In this document: piece by piece, positions 27,786-37,238 of the stretch | Layout: every line of letters starts with the position of its first letter | Numbering within the stretch: the first letter of the stretch is position 1 | Source of the DNA: CAWCWK01 sp963842125 | Lineage (GTDB): Bacteria; Pseudomonadota; Alphaproteobacteria; Rhizobiales; CAWCWK01 | Reading direction: 5' to 3' | DNA length: 64,000 bases | Assembly (NCBI GenBank): GCA_963842125.1 | Contig: CAWJFE010000005.1 | Span: 1,860,001 to 1,924,000 of the forward strand | The notes under the pieces: model-generated | The model's input: only the letters and a program-made list of their open reading frames with translations | Database searches by the model: none | What the model was told of the DNA's origin: nothing | Made by a program: the position numbers and the translations under genes

Positions 27786-29417
27786 ATGGCCACGTCATCC
27801 TCCGCCCTGTTCGACACGAGCGTCGCCAAGGAGCGACGCGCGGACTGGCCGGAGGCACGGCTCTATCAGAGCGCGCTCGGATGCCCGTTCTCGCCGGGAT
27901 CGATCGTGCAAGGCGGGGCGCTCCTCGTGGAGACCGGCCAGTTCACCGGACGCAGCCCCGGCGACAAGTTCGTCGTATCGTCGCCGAAGACGGAGGAGCG
28001 CATCTGGAAGGACAACAACCAGATGATGAGCCGCGATCACTTCGACACGCTTCTGGCCGACATGCAGGCCCACGCGGGCGGCAAGGTCCTCTACACGCAG
28101 ACGCTCTACGCCGGTGCCGACCCCGCGCACCGGCTGAATGTCTCGGTCGTCAACGAATATGCGTGGCACGCGCTCTTCATTCGCCACATGCTCCGGCGGC
28201 CGGAGCGGGCCGAGCTTGCCGACATCACGGCCGATCTCACCGTCGTCGATCTTCCGTCCTTCAAGTCCGATCCCGCTCGTCACGGCACGAAGTCGGAGAC
28301 CGTCATCGCGCTCGATCTCGACCGCGGCATCGTCCTCATCGGCGGCACGGCCTATGCGGGCGAGATGAAGAAGTCGGTCTTCTCGGTGCTCAACTACCAT
28401 CTGCCCGAGAAGGACGTAATGCCGATGCACTGCTCGGCCAATGCGTCGAAGGCCGACGGACGAAGCGACGCCGCCGTCTTCTTCGGCCTCTCGGGCACCG
28501 GCAAGACGACGCTGTCGGCGGACCCGGAGCGCACGCTCATCGGCGACGACGAACACGGCTGGTCGGACGAAGGCGTCTTCAACTTCGAGGGCGGTTGCTA
28601 CGCCAAGACGATTCGGCTCTCGAAGGACGGCGAGCCCGAGATCTGGGACGCGGCCCATCGGTTCGGGTCGGTGCTGGAGAACGTGATCGTCGATCCGGAG
28701 ACGCGCCTCCCGGACTTCGACGACGATTCGAAGACGCCCAACACGCGCGTCGCCTACCCGTTGGAGGCGATCCCCAATGCGAGCGAGACGGGCCGAGCCG
28801 GCACGCCGCGCAACATCGTCTTCCTGACCTGCGACAGCTTCGGCGTCCTGCCGCCCATCGCCAAGCTGAACCCCGATCAGGCGATGTACCATTTTCTGTC
28901 CGGCTACACGGCCAAGGTCGCGGGCACCGAGCGCGGGGTGAGTGAGCCGCAAGCGACGTTCTCGGCCTGCTTCGGCGCGCCCTTCATGCCGCTCCACCCC
29001 AGCGTCTACGGCAATCTGCTGCGAAAGCGCATCGCTGAGTCGGGAGCAAAGTGCTGGCTGGTCAACACCGGCTGGTCCGGCGGGCCCTATGGCGTCGGAT
29101 CGCGGATGAGCCTGCGCACCACGCGCCGGCTTCTCTCGGCTGCGCTAGCGGGTGAGCTGGACGACGTGCCCGTTCGGCACGCCCCCGTCTTCGGCCACGA
29201 CGTGCCGCTCAAGGTCGACGGCGTCGAGGACGTCGTGCTCGACCCCCGCCGCACCTGGGAGGACCGCGAGGCGTTCGATGCGCAGGTCGTGCGGGTCGCG
29301 GCGCTCTTCTTGAAAAACTTCGAGCCCTTCGAGCCTTATGTCGATCGAGCCGTGCTCGACGCTGCGCCGAAGCCCGGCAACGTGCATCTTCACGAAGAGC
29401 CCGTCGTGTATCGGTAG
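27786..29417 (+). CDS. pckA: Phosphoenolpyruvate carboxykinase (ATP)
   Basis: 543 residues, the standard length. It converts oxaloacetate and ATP to phosphoenolpyruvate, the first committed step of gluconeogenesis. Present are the kinase-1a P-loop GLSGTGKTTLS, the kinase-2 motif GDDEHGWSD, the substrate region FTGRSPGDKF and the NTGWSGGPYGVGSRM block. The start ATG follows AAGGA. Known context: pckA lies beside chvI in Brucella, Agrobacterium and Sinorhizobium and is under ChvG/ChvI (BvrR/S) influence there. Confidence 0.98.
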   Translation: MATSSSALFDTSVAKERRADWPEARLYQSALGCPFSPGSIVQGGALLVETGQFTGRSPGDKFVVSSPKTEERIWKDNNQMMSRDHFDTLLADMQAHAGGKVLYTQTLYAGADPAHRLNVSVVNEYAWHALFIRHMLRRPERAELADITADLTVVDLPSFKSDPARHGTKSETVIALDLDRGIVLIGGTAYAGEMKKSVFSVLNYHLPEKDVMPMHCSANASKADGRSDAAVFFGLSGTGKTTLSADPERTLIGDDEHGWSDEGVFNFEGGCYAKTIRLSKDGEPEIWDAAHRFGSVLENVIVDPETRLPDFDDDSKTPNTRVAYPLEAIPNASETGRAGTPRNIVFLTCDSFGVLPPIAKLNPDQAMYHFLSGYTAKVAGTERGVSEPQATFSACFGAPFMPLHPSVYGNLLRKRIAESGAKCWLVNTGWSGGPYGVGSRMSLRTTRRLLSAALAGELDDVPVRHAPVFGHDVPLKVDGVEDVVLDPRRTWEDREAFDAQVVRVAALFLKNFEPFEPYVDRAVLDAAPKPGNVHLHEEPVVYR

Positions 29418-29551
29418 GCGCGCGAGAGCCGGCACCGAGACATTTACGATCGATGAATCGTTGCGCGTGCAGCCATGCCAATGCTGCAATGCAGCGCGGC
29501 GGCCTCGTTGATTGTGCAACTGCGTTGTAGGGACGATCTACCCGCTTGGGA

Positions 29552-29570
29552 CGGGGGCCTTTCGCCCCCG
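29552..29570 (+). promoter_or_regulatory. GC-rich hairpin between pckA and the DUF1127 gene
   Basis: Perfect 7-bp arms, CGGGGGC (29552-29558) and GCCCCCG (29564-29570), with a 5-base CTTTC loop. It lies 135 bases after the pckA stop and 21 bases before the DUF1127 start codon. There is no T-run, and the position fits a 5' leader structure of the small gene at least as well as a pckA terminator. Confidence 0.45.
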
Positions 29571-29591
29571 GCAATACGGGACACCGGATCA

Positions 29592-29810
29592 ATGAACACG
29601 AACACCACGACCTACACCGCCGCGCCTTACACCCTTCGCGAGACCGTCACCCGGACCGTTCGCGGCTGGATGAGCGCCTACGCCCTCCACCGCCGCTATC
29701 GGAACACGTACGCGGAATTGTCGCTCCTCACGGAGGCCGAGCTCAACGATCTCGGCATGAGCCGCTACCAGCTCTCCGACATCGCGCGAGAGGCCGTCTA
29801 CGGCGCCTGA
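29592..29810 (+). CDS. DUF1127 small protein
   Basis: 72 residues. The C-terminal half carries the DUF1127 pattern (YAELSLLTEAELNDLGMSRYQLSDIAREA) after a basic helix with RGWMSAYALHRRYRN. DUF1127 proteins are small, abundant alphaproteobacterial proteins. Some have been tied to RNA turnover, phosphate/carbon metabolism or stress, but no general molecular function is settled. A strong GC hairpin precedes it and there is no clear Shine-Dalgarno sequence other than ACGGGA. It stands alone between pckA and the MFS gene. Confidence 0.85.
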   Translation: MNTNTTTYTAAPYTLRETVTRTVRGWMSAYALHRRYRNTYAELSLLTEAELNDLGMSRYQLSDIAREAVYGA

Positions 29811-29871
29811 CGACGACGGATGGACGGTGCGCTGATTGGCACCGTTCATCGGTTCGGGTTAAGGGCGATGG

Positions 29872-31351
29872 ATGACCTTGCGCCCGGCCCCATGCGAACG
29901 TCCCCTCCAGGCTCATGAAGCGCCTGACGACCCGGCCGAGTGCTCGCAGAAGCGTTACCGGGCCATCATGGCGGCAGCGATCCTCGGCTCTTCGATCGCC
30001 TTTATCGACGGCTCCATCGTCTCGGTCGCCCTCCCCTCCATCCGGGAGGGGCTGGGCGCGTCGTTGATGGAGATGCAGTGGGTGGTGAATGGCTACGCGC
30101 TGATGCTGGCCGCCTTCATCCTGCCCGCCGGTTCCGCCGGAGACGTCTTCGGTCGCAAGCGCGTCTTTCTCGTCGGCGTCGCTGTCTACACGCTGGCCAG
30201 CCTCTGGTGCGGCCTCGCGCGATCGGGGCCGGAGCTGATTCTTGCCCGCGTGGTGGAGGGGGTCGGCGGAGCTTTCATGATCCCAGCCAGTCTCGCCCTC
30301 ATCACCGTCAACGTGCCCAAAGAGAAGCGCGGCGCGGCCATCGGCCTATGGGCGGCGGCCGGTGCGGCTTCTACCGCGATCGGGCCGATCCTCGGCGGCA
30401 CGCTCATCGATGGGTTCGGGTGGCGCCCCGCCCTCCTCCTCACCGTACCCTTCGGCGTCGTCACCTTCCTCATCGCCTGGCGCGGCGTGCCTGAAAGCCG
30501 GGCCGAGGGCGCCCATATGGACTGGATCGGCGGGATCCTCGCCTGCGCCGGCCTCGGTGCCCTCGCCTACGCTCTGACGGTGGCCGGTGATGGCCCATCG
30601 CCGCTCGTCGTCGGGCTCGGGGCGGCGGGTCTCGCTCTCTGCGCGCTCTTCCTCTGGCAGCAGAAGACGGCGTCGGAGCCGATGATGCCGCTGAACCTTT
30701 TCGAGAGCCTGCCTTTCTCCGGGGCGAACGCTCTCACCTTTCTCCTCTACGCCGCGCTCACCGGTGCGCTCTTTCTGATGCCGATGACGTTGATCGACGC
30801 GCACGGCTACAGCGCTACGCGTGCCGGGCTCGCCATGCTGCCTTTCACGATTCTCGTCGGCGCGCTCTCCAAATTCGCCGGCGGCTTCGTCGACCGAACA
30901 GGCGCCCGGCTACCCCTTACCGTCGGCCCGGCCATCGTCGCCCTCGCCTTCGCGGCGCTCGTCTGGGTCGCGCATCGATGGCGGCTTCTGGACGGCGGTG
31001 GTCCCGGCGATGGCGCTTCTCGGCATCGGTATGGGTATCACCGTCGCGCCGCTCTCGACGACGATCATGAACGCGGTCCCAGACGAGAAGGCCGGCACGG
31101 CGTCCGGCATCAATAATGCGGTCTCGCGCGCGGCCGGCCTCATCGCCGTCGCGGCCTTCGGCCTCGTTGCGCAGGCCGGCTTCGCCGCGACGGGTGCGAG
31201 CGGGTCCTTCGGCGAACCGTCAAGCGCGGCATCGGCCTATATCGCCGGCATGATCCGGGGCTTTGCCTTCGTCGCCGTCGCCTGTTCGGCACTGGCCGCA
31301 CTCGCCGCCGTCGTCGGCTTCGCGACGCTTCGTGCAAGCGACGAGGAATGA
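29872..31351 (+). pseudogene. DHA2-type MFS drug transporter, frameshifted
   Basis: The 5' part from ATG 29872 encodes about 365 residues of a 14-helix DHA2 (EmrB/QacA-like) transporter, with FIDGSIVSVALPSI, WVVNGYALMLAAF and the motif A region GDVFGRKRVF. The remaining helices (LLGIGMGITVAPLSTTIMNA, then NAVSRAAGLIAVAAFG) are read in the next frame and end at 31351. The switch lies near 30967-30980, where TCGCGCATC sits; one extra base or a lost CG/GC dinucleotide explains it. The intact protein would have about 492 residues, normal for the family. It is inactive as read, unless this is a sequencing error. Confidence 0.8.
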
Positions 31352-31455
31352 CGATGGGCGCTCACGCTGCGCTAACTTTGCCGTGAAGTCGGGTGGTGCG
31401 GCCTCCTCCTCCGTCTTAGGGTCCGGCCACCACCCACCCCCGGAGGCCATGCGTC

Positions 31456-32013
31456 ATGACCGATACCACCCGCCGCACGTTCCTGAAGACCGCCGCCTTC
31501 TCCGGCGCAGCCATGGCCGCCGCCATGCCGATCTCGGCCCAGGCGCAGCAGGCCGTACGCCTCGGGTCGCAAGAGATGGGTATCGACTTCGACTACGAGG
31601 TCACGCGCACCGAGGCCGAGTGGCGCGCGATGCTCGACGATAACGAGTACTATATCCTCCGCGAGACAGGGACCGAGCCGCCGAAATCGAGCCCCTTGTG
31701 GAACGAGGAACGCGCGGGCAACTATCATTGCAAGGGCTGTGATCTTCTCGTCTACCCGTCCGAGTGGAAGGTGCCGCTCGACAAGGGCTGGGTCTTCTTC
31801 GACCACGCGATCCCCAACACCGTGATGACCGATCTCGATCTCGGTTCGCCCTATGCCGGCAATCCGGATATGCAGGAAGTTCCAAGCGAGCAGCCGCTCA
31901 TCGAACTGCACTGCCGTCGCTGCGGCAGCCATCTCGGCCACCTCGTTTCTATCAACGGGCCGATCCACTGCATTAACGGTACGGCTCTCGACTTCAAGCC
32001 GGCGTCTGCCTGA
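31456..32013 (+). CDS. msrB: Exported MsrB-type methionine-R-sulfoxide reductase
   Basis: 185 residues with an N-terminal twin-arginine signal (TTRRTFLKTAAFSGAAMAAA, then AQAQQA), so it is probably exported to the periplasm. The SelR domain has two Zn-binding CxxC pairs (HCKGCD and HCRRCG) and the conserved HLGH. Its catalytic Cys is in HCINGTAL, which is RYCxNSxxL in standard MsrB; the GWPSF motif is GWVFF. The Cys, Asn and His that matter are retained, but the substrate pocket differs from cytosolic MsrB. Likely role: repair of oxidised methionines in envelope proteins. Confidence 0.8.
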   Translation: MTDTTRRTFLKTAAFSGAAMAAAMPISAQAQQAVRLGSQEMGIDFDYEVTRTEAEWRAMLDDNEYYILRETGTEPPKSSPLWNEERAGNYHCKGCDLLVYPSEWKVPLDKGWVFFDHAIPNTVMTDLDLGSPYAGNPDMQEVPSEQPLIELHCRRCGSHLGHLVSINGPIHCINGTALDFKPASA

Positions 32014-32040
32014 TGGCGGAGGAGGCGGCCTAGTGCCGCC

Positions 32041-33897
32041 CTAGGCGCTCGTCACCACATCCAGAAATGCCTGGCCGTATTTCTCGAGCTTCTTCTCGCC
32101 CACGCCGTGAATGCCGCCCATGTCGTCAAGCGTTTCGGGGCGGCTTGCGGCGATCTGGATGAGGGTGCGGTCGGGGAAGATGACGTAGGCGGGCACCTTG
32201 TTGGCGCGCGCGAGTTCCGTCCGGCGTACCTTGAGGGCGGCGAGGAGGTCGGCGTCGACATCCTCCACCTCCGGCGCGACCATCGTGCTACGCGACTTTC
32301 GCGAGCGCTTCTCGCGCAGCGCCTCGGCGCGCATCGAGAACGGCTTCTCGCCCTTCATGACGGCCACGCCCTCGTCCGTCGCGAGCCAGCGGCCGTGGTT
32401 GACGATGTCGATCTGGATGAGGCCGGCCGCATACATCTGGCGGAAGATCGAGCGCCACGTGTTCGCCGAGCGGTCGGCACCGCAGCCGAACGTCTTCAGC
32501 GTCTCGTGGCCGAAGCGCCGGATCTGCTCGGTCTCATCACCGACGAGAACGCTCACGAGATGCTCCAGCCCGAAGCGCTCTCCGGTACGAAGGATCGCGG
32601 ACACCGCCTTCTTGGCCTCCAGCGTGCCGTCCACCGCCTCGACCCCCGATAAGCAAAGGTCGCAATTGCCGCAGGCCTCGGAGGGCTCGCCGAAATAGGC
32701 GAGCAGCGTCTGCCGCCGGCAGGTCGGCGCCTCCGCCAGCGCCATCAGTGCATTGAGGCGCTGGCGCTCGACGCGCTTCTGGGCATCGGGGGCATCGCCG
32801 TCGTCGATCTGTAGCCGGCGGATGCGGATGTCGGAGAGGCCGTAGAGGGTGAACGCCTCGGCCGGCAACCCGTCGCGGCCCGCGCGCCCGATCTCCTGAT
32901 AGTAGGCCTCGATCGTCTTTGGCAGATCGGCGTGGGCGACGAAGCGGACATCCGGCTTGTCGATCCCCATGCCGAAGGCGACCGTGGCGCAGACGATGAC
33001 GCCGTCCTCCTGCAGGAACCGGTCCTGCGCCGCGGAGCGGTCTTCCGGCGCGAGCCCGGCATGGTAGGCGACGGCGTCGTAACCCGCGTCGCGCAGCCGT
33101 TCGGCCAGCTCCATCGTACCCTTCCGCGACATGCAGTAGACGATGCCGCTGGAGCCGCGATGCGCGTCGATGAAGCGCATCAGCTGCTTGCGCCCGCCCG
33201 ATCCCTTGGCTTCCATGCCGAGCCGGATGTTCGGCCGGTCGAATCCGTGGACGAAGATCCGCGGTGCATCGTCGAAGAGCCGGCCGGCGATCTCGTCGCG
33301 CGTCGCGGCGTCGGCGGTGGCGGTCAGCGCGAGGGTCTGCAGGCCGTGCGGCAGGCTGTCGGCGAGCCGATGGCGAACGTCCGCCAATTGGAGGTAGTCG
33401 GGCCGGAAATCGTGCCCCCACTGGCTGACGCAATGCGCCTCATCGACCGCGAGGCGCCGCATACCGGCACGTCCCAGCATTTCGATGGTGGCCCCCATCA
33501 TCAGCCGCTCAGGCGCGACGTAGAGGAGCCGCATCGTGCCCGCGCGAAGCGAAGCGTGGACCCGCTCCGTCTCCTCGGGCGTGTTCGACGAGTTGAGGGC
33601 GCCGGCCTCGACCCCAAAGGCGCGAAGCGCGGAGACCTGATCGCGCATCAACGCGATCAGCGGCGAGACGACGACGGTCAGCGCATCGTCGACGATGGCC
33701 GGCAGCTGATAGGTCAGCGACTTGCCCGCGCCCGTCGGCATGACGGCGAGCACGTCGCGCCCTTCGAGCACCGCCTGGACGACCTCGTCCTGCCCCGCCC
33801 GGAAGTCGGCGAAACCGAAGACGCGAGACATCACCACGCGCGCGTGGTCGAGCGTCGGTCCGTGATCGGTGGAGGGTGAAATGTCGAGGAGTGCCAT
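32041..33897 (-). CDS. recQ: ATP-dependent DNA helicase RecQ
   Basis: 618 residues. Helicase motifs: PTGAGKSLTYQLPA (I), VDEAHCVSQWGHDFRP (II with the aromatic-rich loop) and QEIGRAGRDG (VI). The RecQ-Ct Zn-binding cluster is CRRQTLLAYF with CGNCDLC. A winged helix and a C-terminal HRDC domain (KVPAYVIFPDRTLIQIA) complete the full-length bacterial RecQ. It unwinds 3'-tailed duplexes in recombination and fork repair. Convergent with msrB; the diguanylate/EAL gene is upstream on the same strand with a 66-base gap. Confidence 0.97.
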   Translation of the reverse strand: MALLDISPSTDHGPTLDHARVVMSRVFGFADFRAGQDEVVQAVLEGRDVLAVMPTGAGKSLTYQLPAIVDDALTVVVSPLIALMRDQVSALRAFGVEAGALNSSNTPEETERVHASLRAGTMRLLYVAPERLMMGATIEMLGRAGMRRLAVDEAHCVSQWGHDFRPDYLQLADVRHRLADSLPHGLQTLALTATADAATRDEIAGRLFDDAPRIFVHGFDRPNIRLGMEAKGSGGRKQLMRFIDAHRGSSGIVYCMSRKGTMELAERLRDAGYDAVAYHAGLAPEDRSAAQDRFLQEDGVIVCATVAFGMGIDKPDVRFVAHADLPKTIEAYYQEIGRAGRDGLPAEAFTLYGLSDIRIRRLQIDDGDAPDAQKRVERQRLNALMALAEAPTCRRQTLLAYFGEPSEACGNCDLCLSGVEAVDGTLEAKKAVSAILRTGERFGLEHLVSVLVGDETEQIRRFGHETLKTFGCGADRSANTWRSIFRQMYAAGLIQIDIVNHGRWLATDEGVAVMKGEKPFSMRAEALREKRSRKSRSTMVAPEVEDVDADLLAALKVRRTELARANKVPAYVIFPDRTLIQIAASRPETLDDMGGIHGVGEKKLEKYGQAFLDVVTSA

Positions 33898-33963
33898 GGC
33901 CGCGTCTACCTCGCGCCGCAGAGGGGCGAGGTCAAGGCGGGGGTGGGCCGGAGCAGCGGGTCG

Positions 33964-36153
33964 TCAGTTGGTCAGGCGAACGGCCTCGCGCGCGTCCTCG
34001 GCCCGCTGCTGCGCATCGTCGCGCAAGAGCTTGTCGAAGGCGGCGGCAGGAATGGGCCGGGAATAGAGGTAGCCCTGCACTTCGTCGCAGCCGAAAAGGC
34101 GCAACAGGGCTTCCTGCGACACGTCTTCCACACCCTCGGCGATCGTCTGAAGTCCGAGGCTCTTGGCGAGAGAGATGATGGCGCGGACGATCGAGGCGTC
34201 GTTGGCCGACGACAGGCTGTCGGTGATGAAGCTGCGATCGATCTTGATGCGATCCACGGGGATGGAGCGCAGATCGCTCAGCGAGCCGTAGCCGGTACCG
34301 AAATCGTCAAAGGAGACGTTGACGCCGAGTTCTCTCAGTTTGGCGATCAGGCAGCGCCCGTCCTCACCGCTTTGCAAGACGACGTTCTCCGTGACCTCGA
34401 GTTCGAGAAGCCCGGGGTCGAGCTGCGTCTCCGCGATCGTCTCTGCAACCAGGTCGACGATATCGGCGGAGCGGAAATGCGCGGTCGACATGTTGACGCC
34501 CACCCGAACGGGAAAGCCTTCGTCGAACCAGGCCTTGGCCTTGCGGGCGCCTTCCTTCACGACCCAATTGCCCACCGAGAGCGCGTAGTCGCTTTGCTCC
34601 AGCGCATCGAGGAAGTGGTAAGGTGTCAGAATGCCGCGCTCGGGATGGCGCCAGCGCAGCAACGCCTCGGCGCCGATGACCTTGTTGTCGCTCAGGCGAA
34701 GCTGCGGCTGATAGAAGAGTTCGAACTCGTGCGCCGCCACGGCCTTCTGCAGGTCGTTGTCGAGGATGACGCGATTGCGCATTTGCTGGCGCATGTCCTT
34801 GGAATAGAACCGCGCCTGCCCCCGGCATTCCGCCTTGGCCCGCGCCAACGCGAGGCCGGCGCTCGAGATCAGGTCGTCCGCCATCCGGCCGTCGTCGGGT
34901 GCCAGCGCCATGCCTATCGTGATCGAGACGTCGACATCGCCAACGGGTGTCTCGAGCGGGAGGAGGAAGGCTTCGCCGAGCCGGTCCGCCAGGTCGGATA
35001 CGTCGCGCGGCTCCGATATGTCCCCGGCGATGATCGAGAACTCGTCGCTGCCGATCCGCGCCAGTCGGTCGTGGACCCGGATCGTCTCTTCCAGACGGCG
35101 CGCGACGGCCTTGAGGACCTCATCGGCTGCGGCATGGCCCAAACGCTGGTTGAACGCCTTGAAGTGATCGATGTCGATGAGGATCAGCCCCATCTGCGCC
35201 GTGTAGGGCTGATCGCCCGGGAGGACGCGGCGAAGGGCATGGTACCAGCCGGAGCGGTTGAGGAGGCCGGTAACGGGATCGAACCGCGTCGTCTTCGCAC
35301 CTATGGCGGAGACCTGCGGCGACACCTCGCGCGCCACACCGCGATAGCCCTCGAACGCACCGTCGGTGTCGAAGACGGGATAGCCACTCGTCACCACCCG
35401 GGCCGTCTTGCCCATGATCTGCGTCTCGTAGACGAAGTCCTGATAGGGCCGCTGGCTCAGCAGCGTTTCCCGATGGGCGTGAAAGGCGGTTTCGTCGTCG
35501 CCACTCGGCTTGATGACGTCTTCCCAACGGCGGCCGACCAGCCAATCGGCCGGAATGCCCGAGATCGAGGAGACGTGCGTGAACCGGAAATCGGCATCCA
35601 TCTGCCAGAGAATATCGTCCGGCAGGGAGGACTGGGGACTGTTCGTCGCAGGGGCGGAGAACGCGCCGCCGTCACCCTCGACCGAACGCGCCTCCACACC
35701 GAGGACGTATCCCGCCAAGCCGGCCAAGCCTTCGAGCGCATCACGGGCCTTGCCGTCAAGATCCTCTTCGGAATCGAGCGTGACCATGAGCGCGCCGAGC
35801 AAGACGCCGCCCGACCTTACCGGGACGGCGACGCAGCGGGTGTCGCCACCGTCGTGGTTGTCGTTGTCCGACAGCGTGATGCAGGTTCGTCCGCCAGCCT
35901 GCGCGACCGCGCTCCAAGAGGTGCTGAGCGGCTTCGACGCGACCTGACCGTCCTCGCCGATCTCGCTCTGCGCGCCCTCGCAGACCACGTGGAGGCAAAC
36001 CTTTGGCGCCTTCGACACATGACGCGCCAGTTGGATGATCCGAACCAACTCGGAGCGAAGCCGCTGGACCGGCGCTTGGCGCGAAGAGGGTGTCAGAAGG
36101 GCAGTCATAACCCGCACAGCATACCGCCAGAGCCTTGACAGAGTGTGAGCCAC
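33964..36153 (-). CDS. GAF-PAS-GGDEF-EAL cyclic-di-GMP protein
   Basis: 729 residues from a GTG at 36153; an ATG 15 codons later (36108) is an alternative start. Order: GAF-like domain (about 25-160), PAS (about 180-300), GGDEF (about 305-460) and EAL (about 475-715). The GGDEF motif is degenerate (RIGSDEFS). The EAL motifs are intact: EALLRWRHP, ELEVTENV, SFDDFGTGYGSL, IKIDRSFI and IAEGVED. It is therefore most likely a c-di-GMP phosphodiesterase, with the GGDEF domain regulatory or weakly active. No membrane segment is evident, so a cytosolic sensor is likely. Confidence 0.88.
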   Translation of the reverse strand: MAHTLSRLWRYAVRVMTALLTPSSRQAPVQRLRSELVRIIQLARHVSKAPKVCLHVVCEGAQSEIGEDGQVASKPLSTSWSAVAQAGGRTCITLSDNDNHDGGDTRCVAVPVRSGGVLLGALMVTLDSEEDLDGKARDALEGLAGLAGYVLGVEARSVEGDGGAFSAPATNSPQSSLPDDILWQMDADFRFTHVSSISGIPADWLVGRRWEDVIKPSGDDETAFHAHRETLLSQRPYQDFVYETQIMGKTARVVTSGYPVFDTDGAFEGYRGVAREVSPQVSAIGAKTTRFDPVTGLLNRSGWYHALRRVLPGDQPYTAQMGLILIDIDHFKAFNQRLGHAAADEVLKAVARRLEETIRVHDRLARIGSDEFSIIAGDISEPRDVSDLADRLGEAFLLPLETPVGDVDVSITIGMALAPDDGRMADDLISSAGLALARAKAECRGQARFYSKDMRQQMRNRVILDNDLQKAVAAHEFELFYQPQLRLSDNKVIGAEALLRWRHPERGILTPYHFLDALEQSDYALSVGNWVVKEGARKAKAWFDEGFPVRVGVNMSTAHFRSADIVDLVAETIAETQLDPGLLELEVTENVVLQSGEDGRCLIAKLRELGVNVSFDDFGTGYGSLSDLRSIPVDRIKIDRSFITDSLSSANDASIVRAIISLAKSLGLQTIAEGVEDVSQEALLRLFGCDEVQGYLYSRPIPAAAFDKLLRDDAQQRAEDAREAVRLTN

Positions 36154-36189
36154 ACCGATCCGATGTGTCTCAGGGAAACCCAGGCCGTG

Positions 36190-36924
36190 TCACGCGCGCC
36201 AATGTTCCGTTATCCATGGCGTGGGGCGAACATGCTTGTAGGTCCGCTTCCAGAGCGGCGCCGGCCATATGCCATCCCGCGCCTCGTCCGGGTCGGGCTT
36301 TCCGGTGAAGACCACGACCCGCGCGCTCGGTGGCAAGGCGGCCGGGCGCAAAAAGTTCATCGGCCAGCGCGGCATCAGACTGTGCTTGAAGCTGACGCAC
36401 CAGTCTTCCGGCCAGAACACCGGATCGACCCCGATCTCGCGCGTCACGAAGATCTGTTCGTTCACGTAGGCCTTGCGGATCGCCGCTCCGTCCGCCTCCA
36501 TCCGCATGACGAGATGCGGCGCTTGCCCGACCCGGAACCGAAAGCACGATGTGTTGCCCACGCCATCGTCCTGCGTCCAGTTGCGGATCACGCAAAACCG
36601 CCCCGGCTCATGATCGAAGAAGGGATCGAGCGAACCCGTAATGACGACGTCGAGGTCGAGAAAGAGTACATCGCCCTCTGCGCCCGGCAACTTGTCGTGC
36701 CAAAGGGCGAGCTTGCGCCACGGCTTCCATCGGATCGCCTCCGGCAGCTCGATCGGGAGAAGCGCCTCGATCTCGACGGCCTGATCGATCCCCGTGGGAT
36801 CATCGGTATAGCAGACGAGACGGGTAGGCCGTGCCGTGTGCCGCCCGATCATGCCCCAAAGCCGGTTGACGTAGTCCGCGCCATAGCGCGTGCCCCACTT
36901 CATGCACAGGATCGTCTGGACCAT
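36190..36924 (-). CDS. Glycosyltransferase-like protein with DxD-type motif
   Basis: 244 residues from the ATG at 36924. The frame continues to 37005, but the segment upstream of MVQTILCMKWGTRYG looks unrelated. The N-terminal strand (VQTILCMKWGTRYGADYVNRL), FLDLDVVITGSLDPFF and VGNTSCFRF resemble nucleotide-sugar glycosyltransferases of the GT8-like fold, with a DLD metal motif. It resembles proteins annotated as hypothetical glycosyltransferases in rhizobia. Acceptor and donor are unknown. Its last base is 36 bases from the start of the GGDEF-EAL gene, and both are on the minus strand. Confidence 0.6.
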   Translation of the reverse strand: MVQTILCMKWGTRYGADYVNRLWGMIGRHTARPTRLVCYTDDPTGIDQAVEIEALLPIELPEAIRWKPWRKLALWHDKLPGAEGDVLFLDLDVVITGSLDPFFDHEPGRFCVIRNWTQDDGVGNTSCFRFRVGQAPHLVMRMEADGAAIRKAYVNEQIFVTREIGVDPVFWPEDWCVSFKHSLMPRWPMNFLRPAALPPSARVVVFTGKPDPDEARDGIWPAPLWKRTYKHVRPTPWITEHWRA

Positions 36925-37104
36925 CGCGGCGCTTCGACCTTTCGAGGTTTCGGGTTGTGCCGAGCCTCGATGGCGCTCGACCATGTTTTTCGCGGCCGAA
37001 GTCATGAAACCGCACCCGACTGCTTGACGCAGCCGGCCCGACCCCTTAACTCACACTCACCGCAGCGACCAGAGCCCATCGGCCCGGTCACTGACAGGCC
37101 CTGT

Positions 37105-37181
<77 letters not shown>

Positions 37182-37238
37182 TTTCCTTTTACATATCTCG
37201 GCGTGTCGCGGTCCGTTTCGGGCTTTGCGGCTGCGCGT

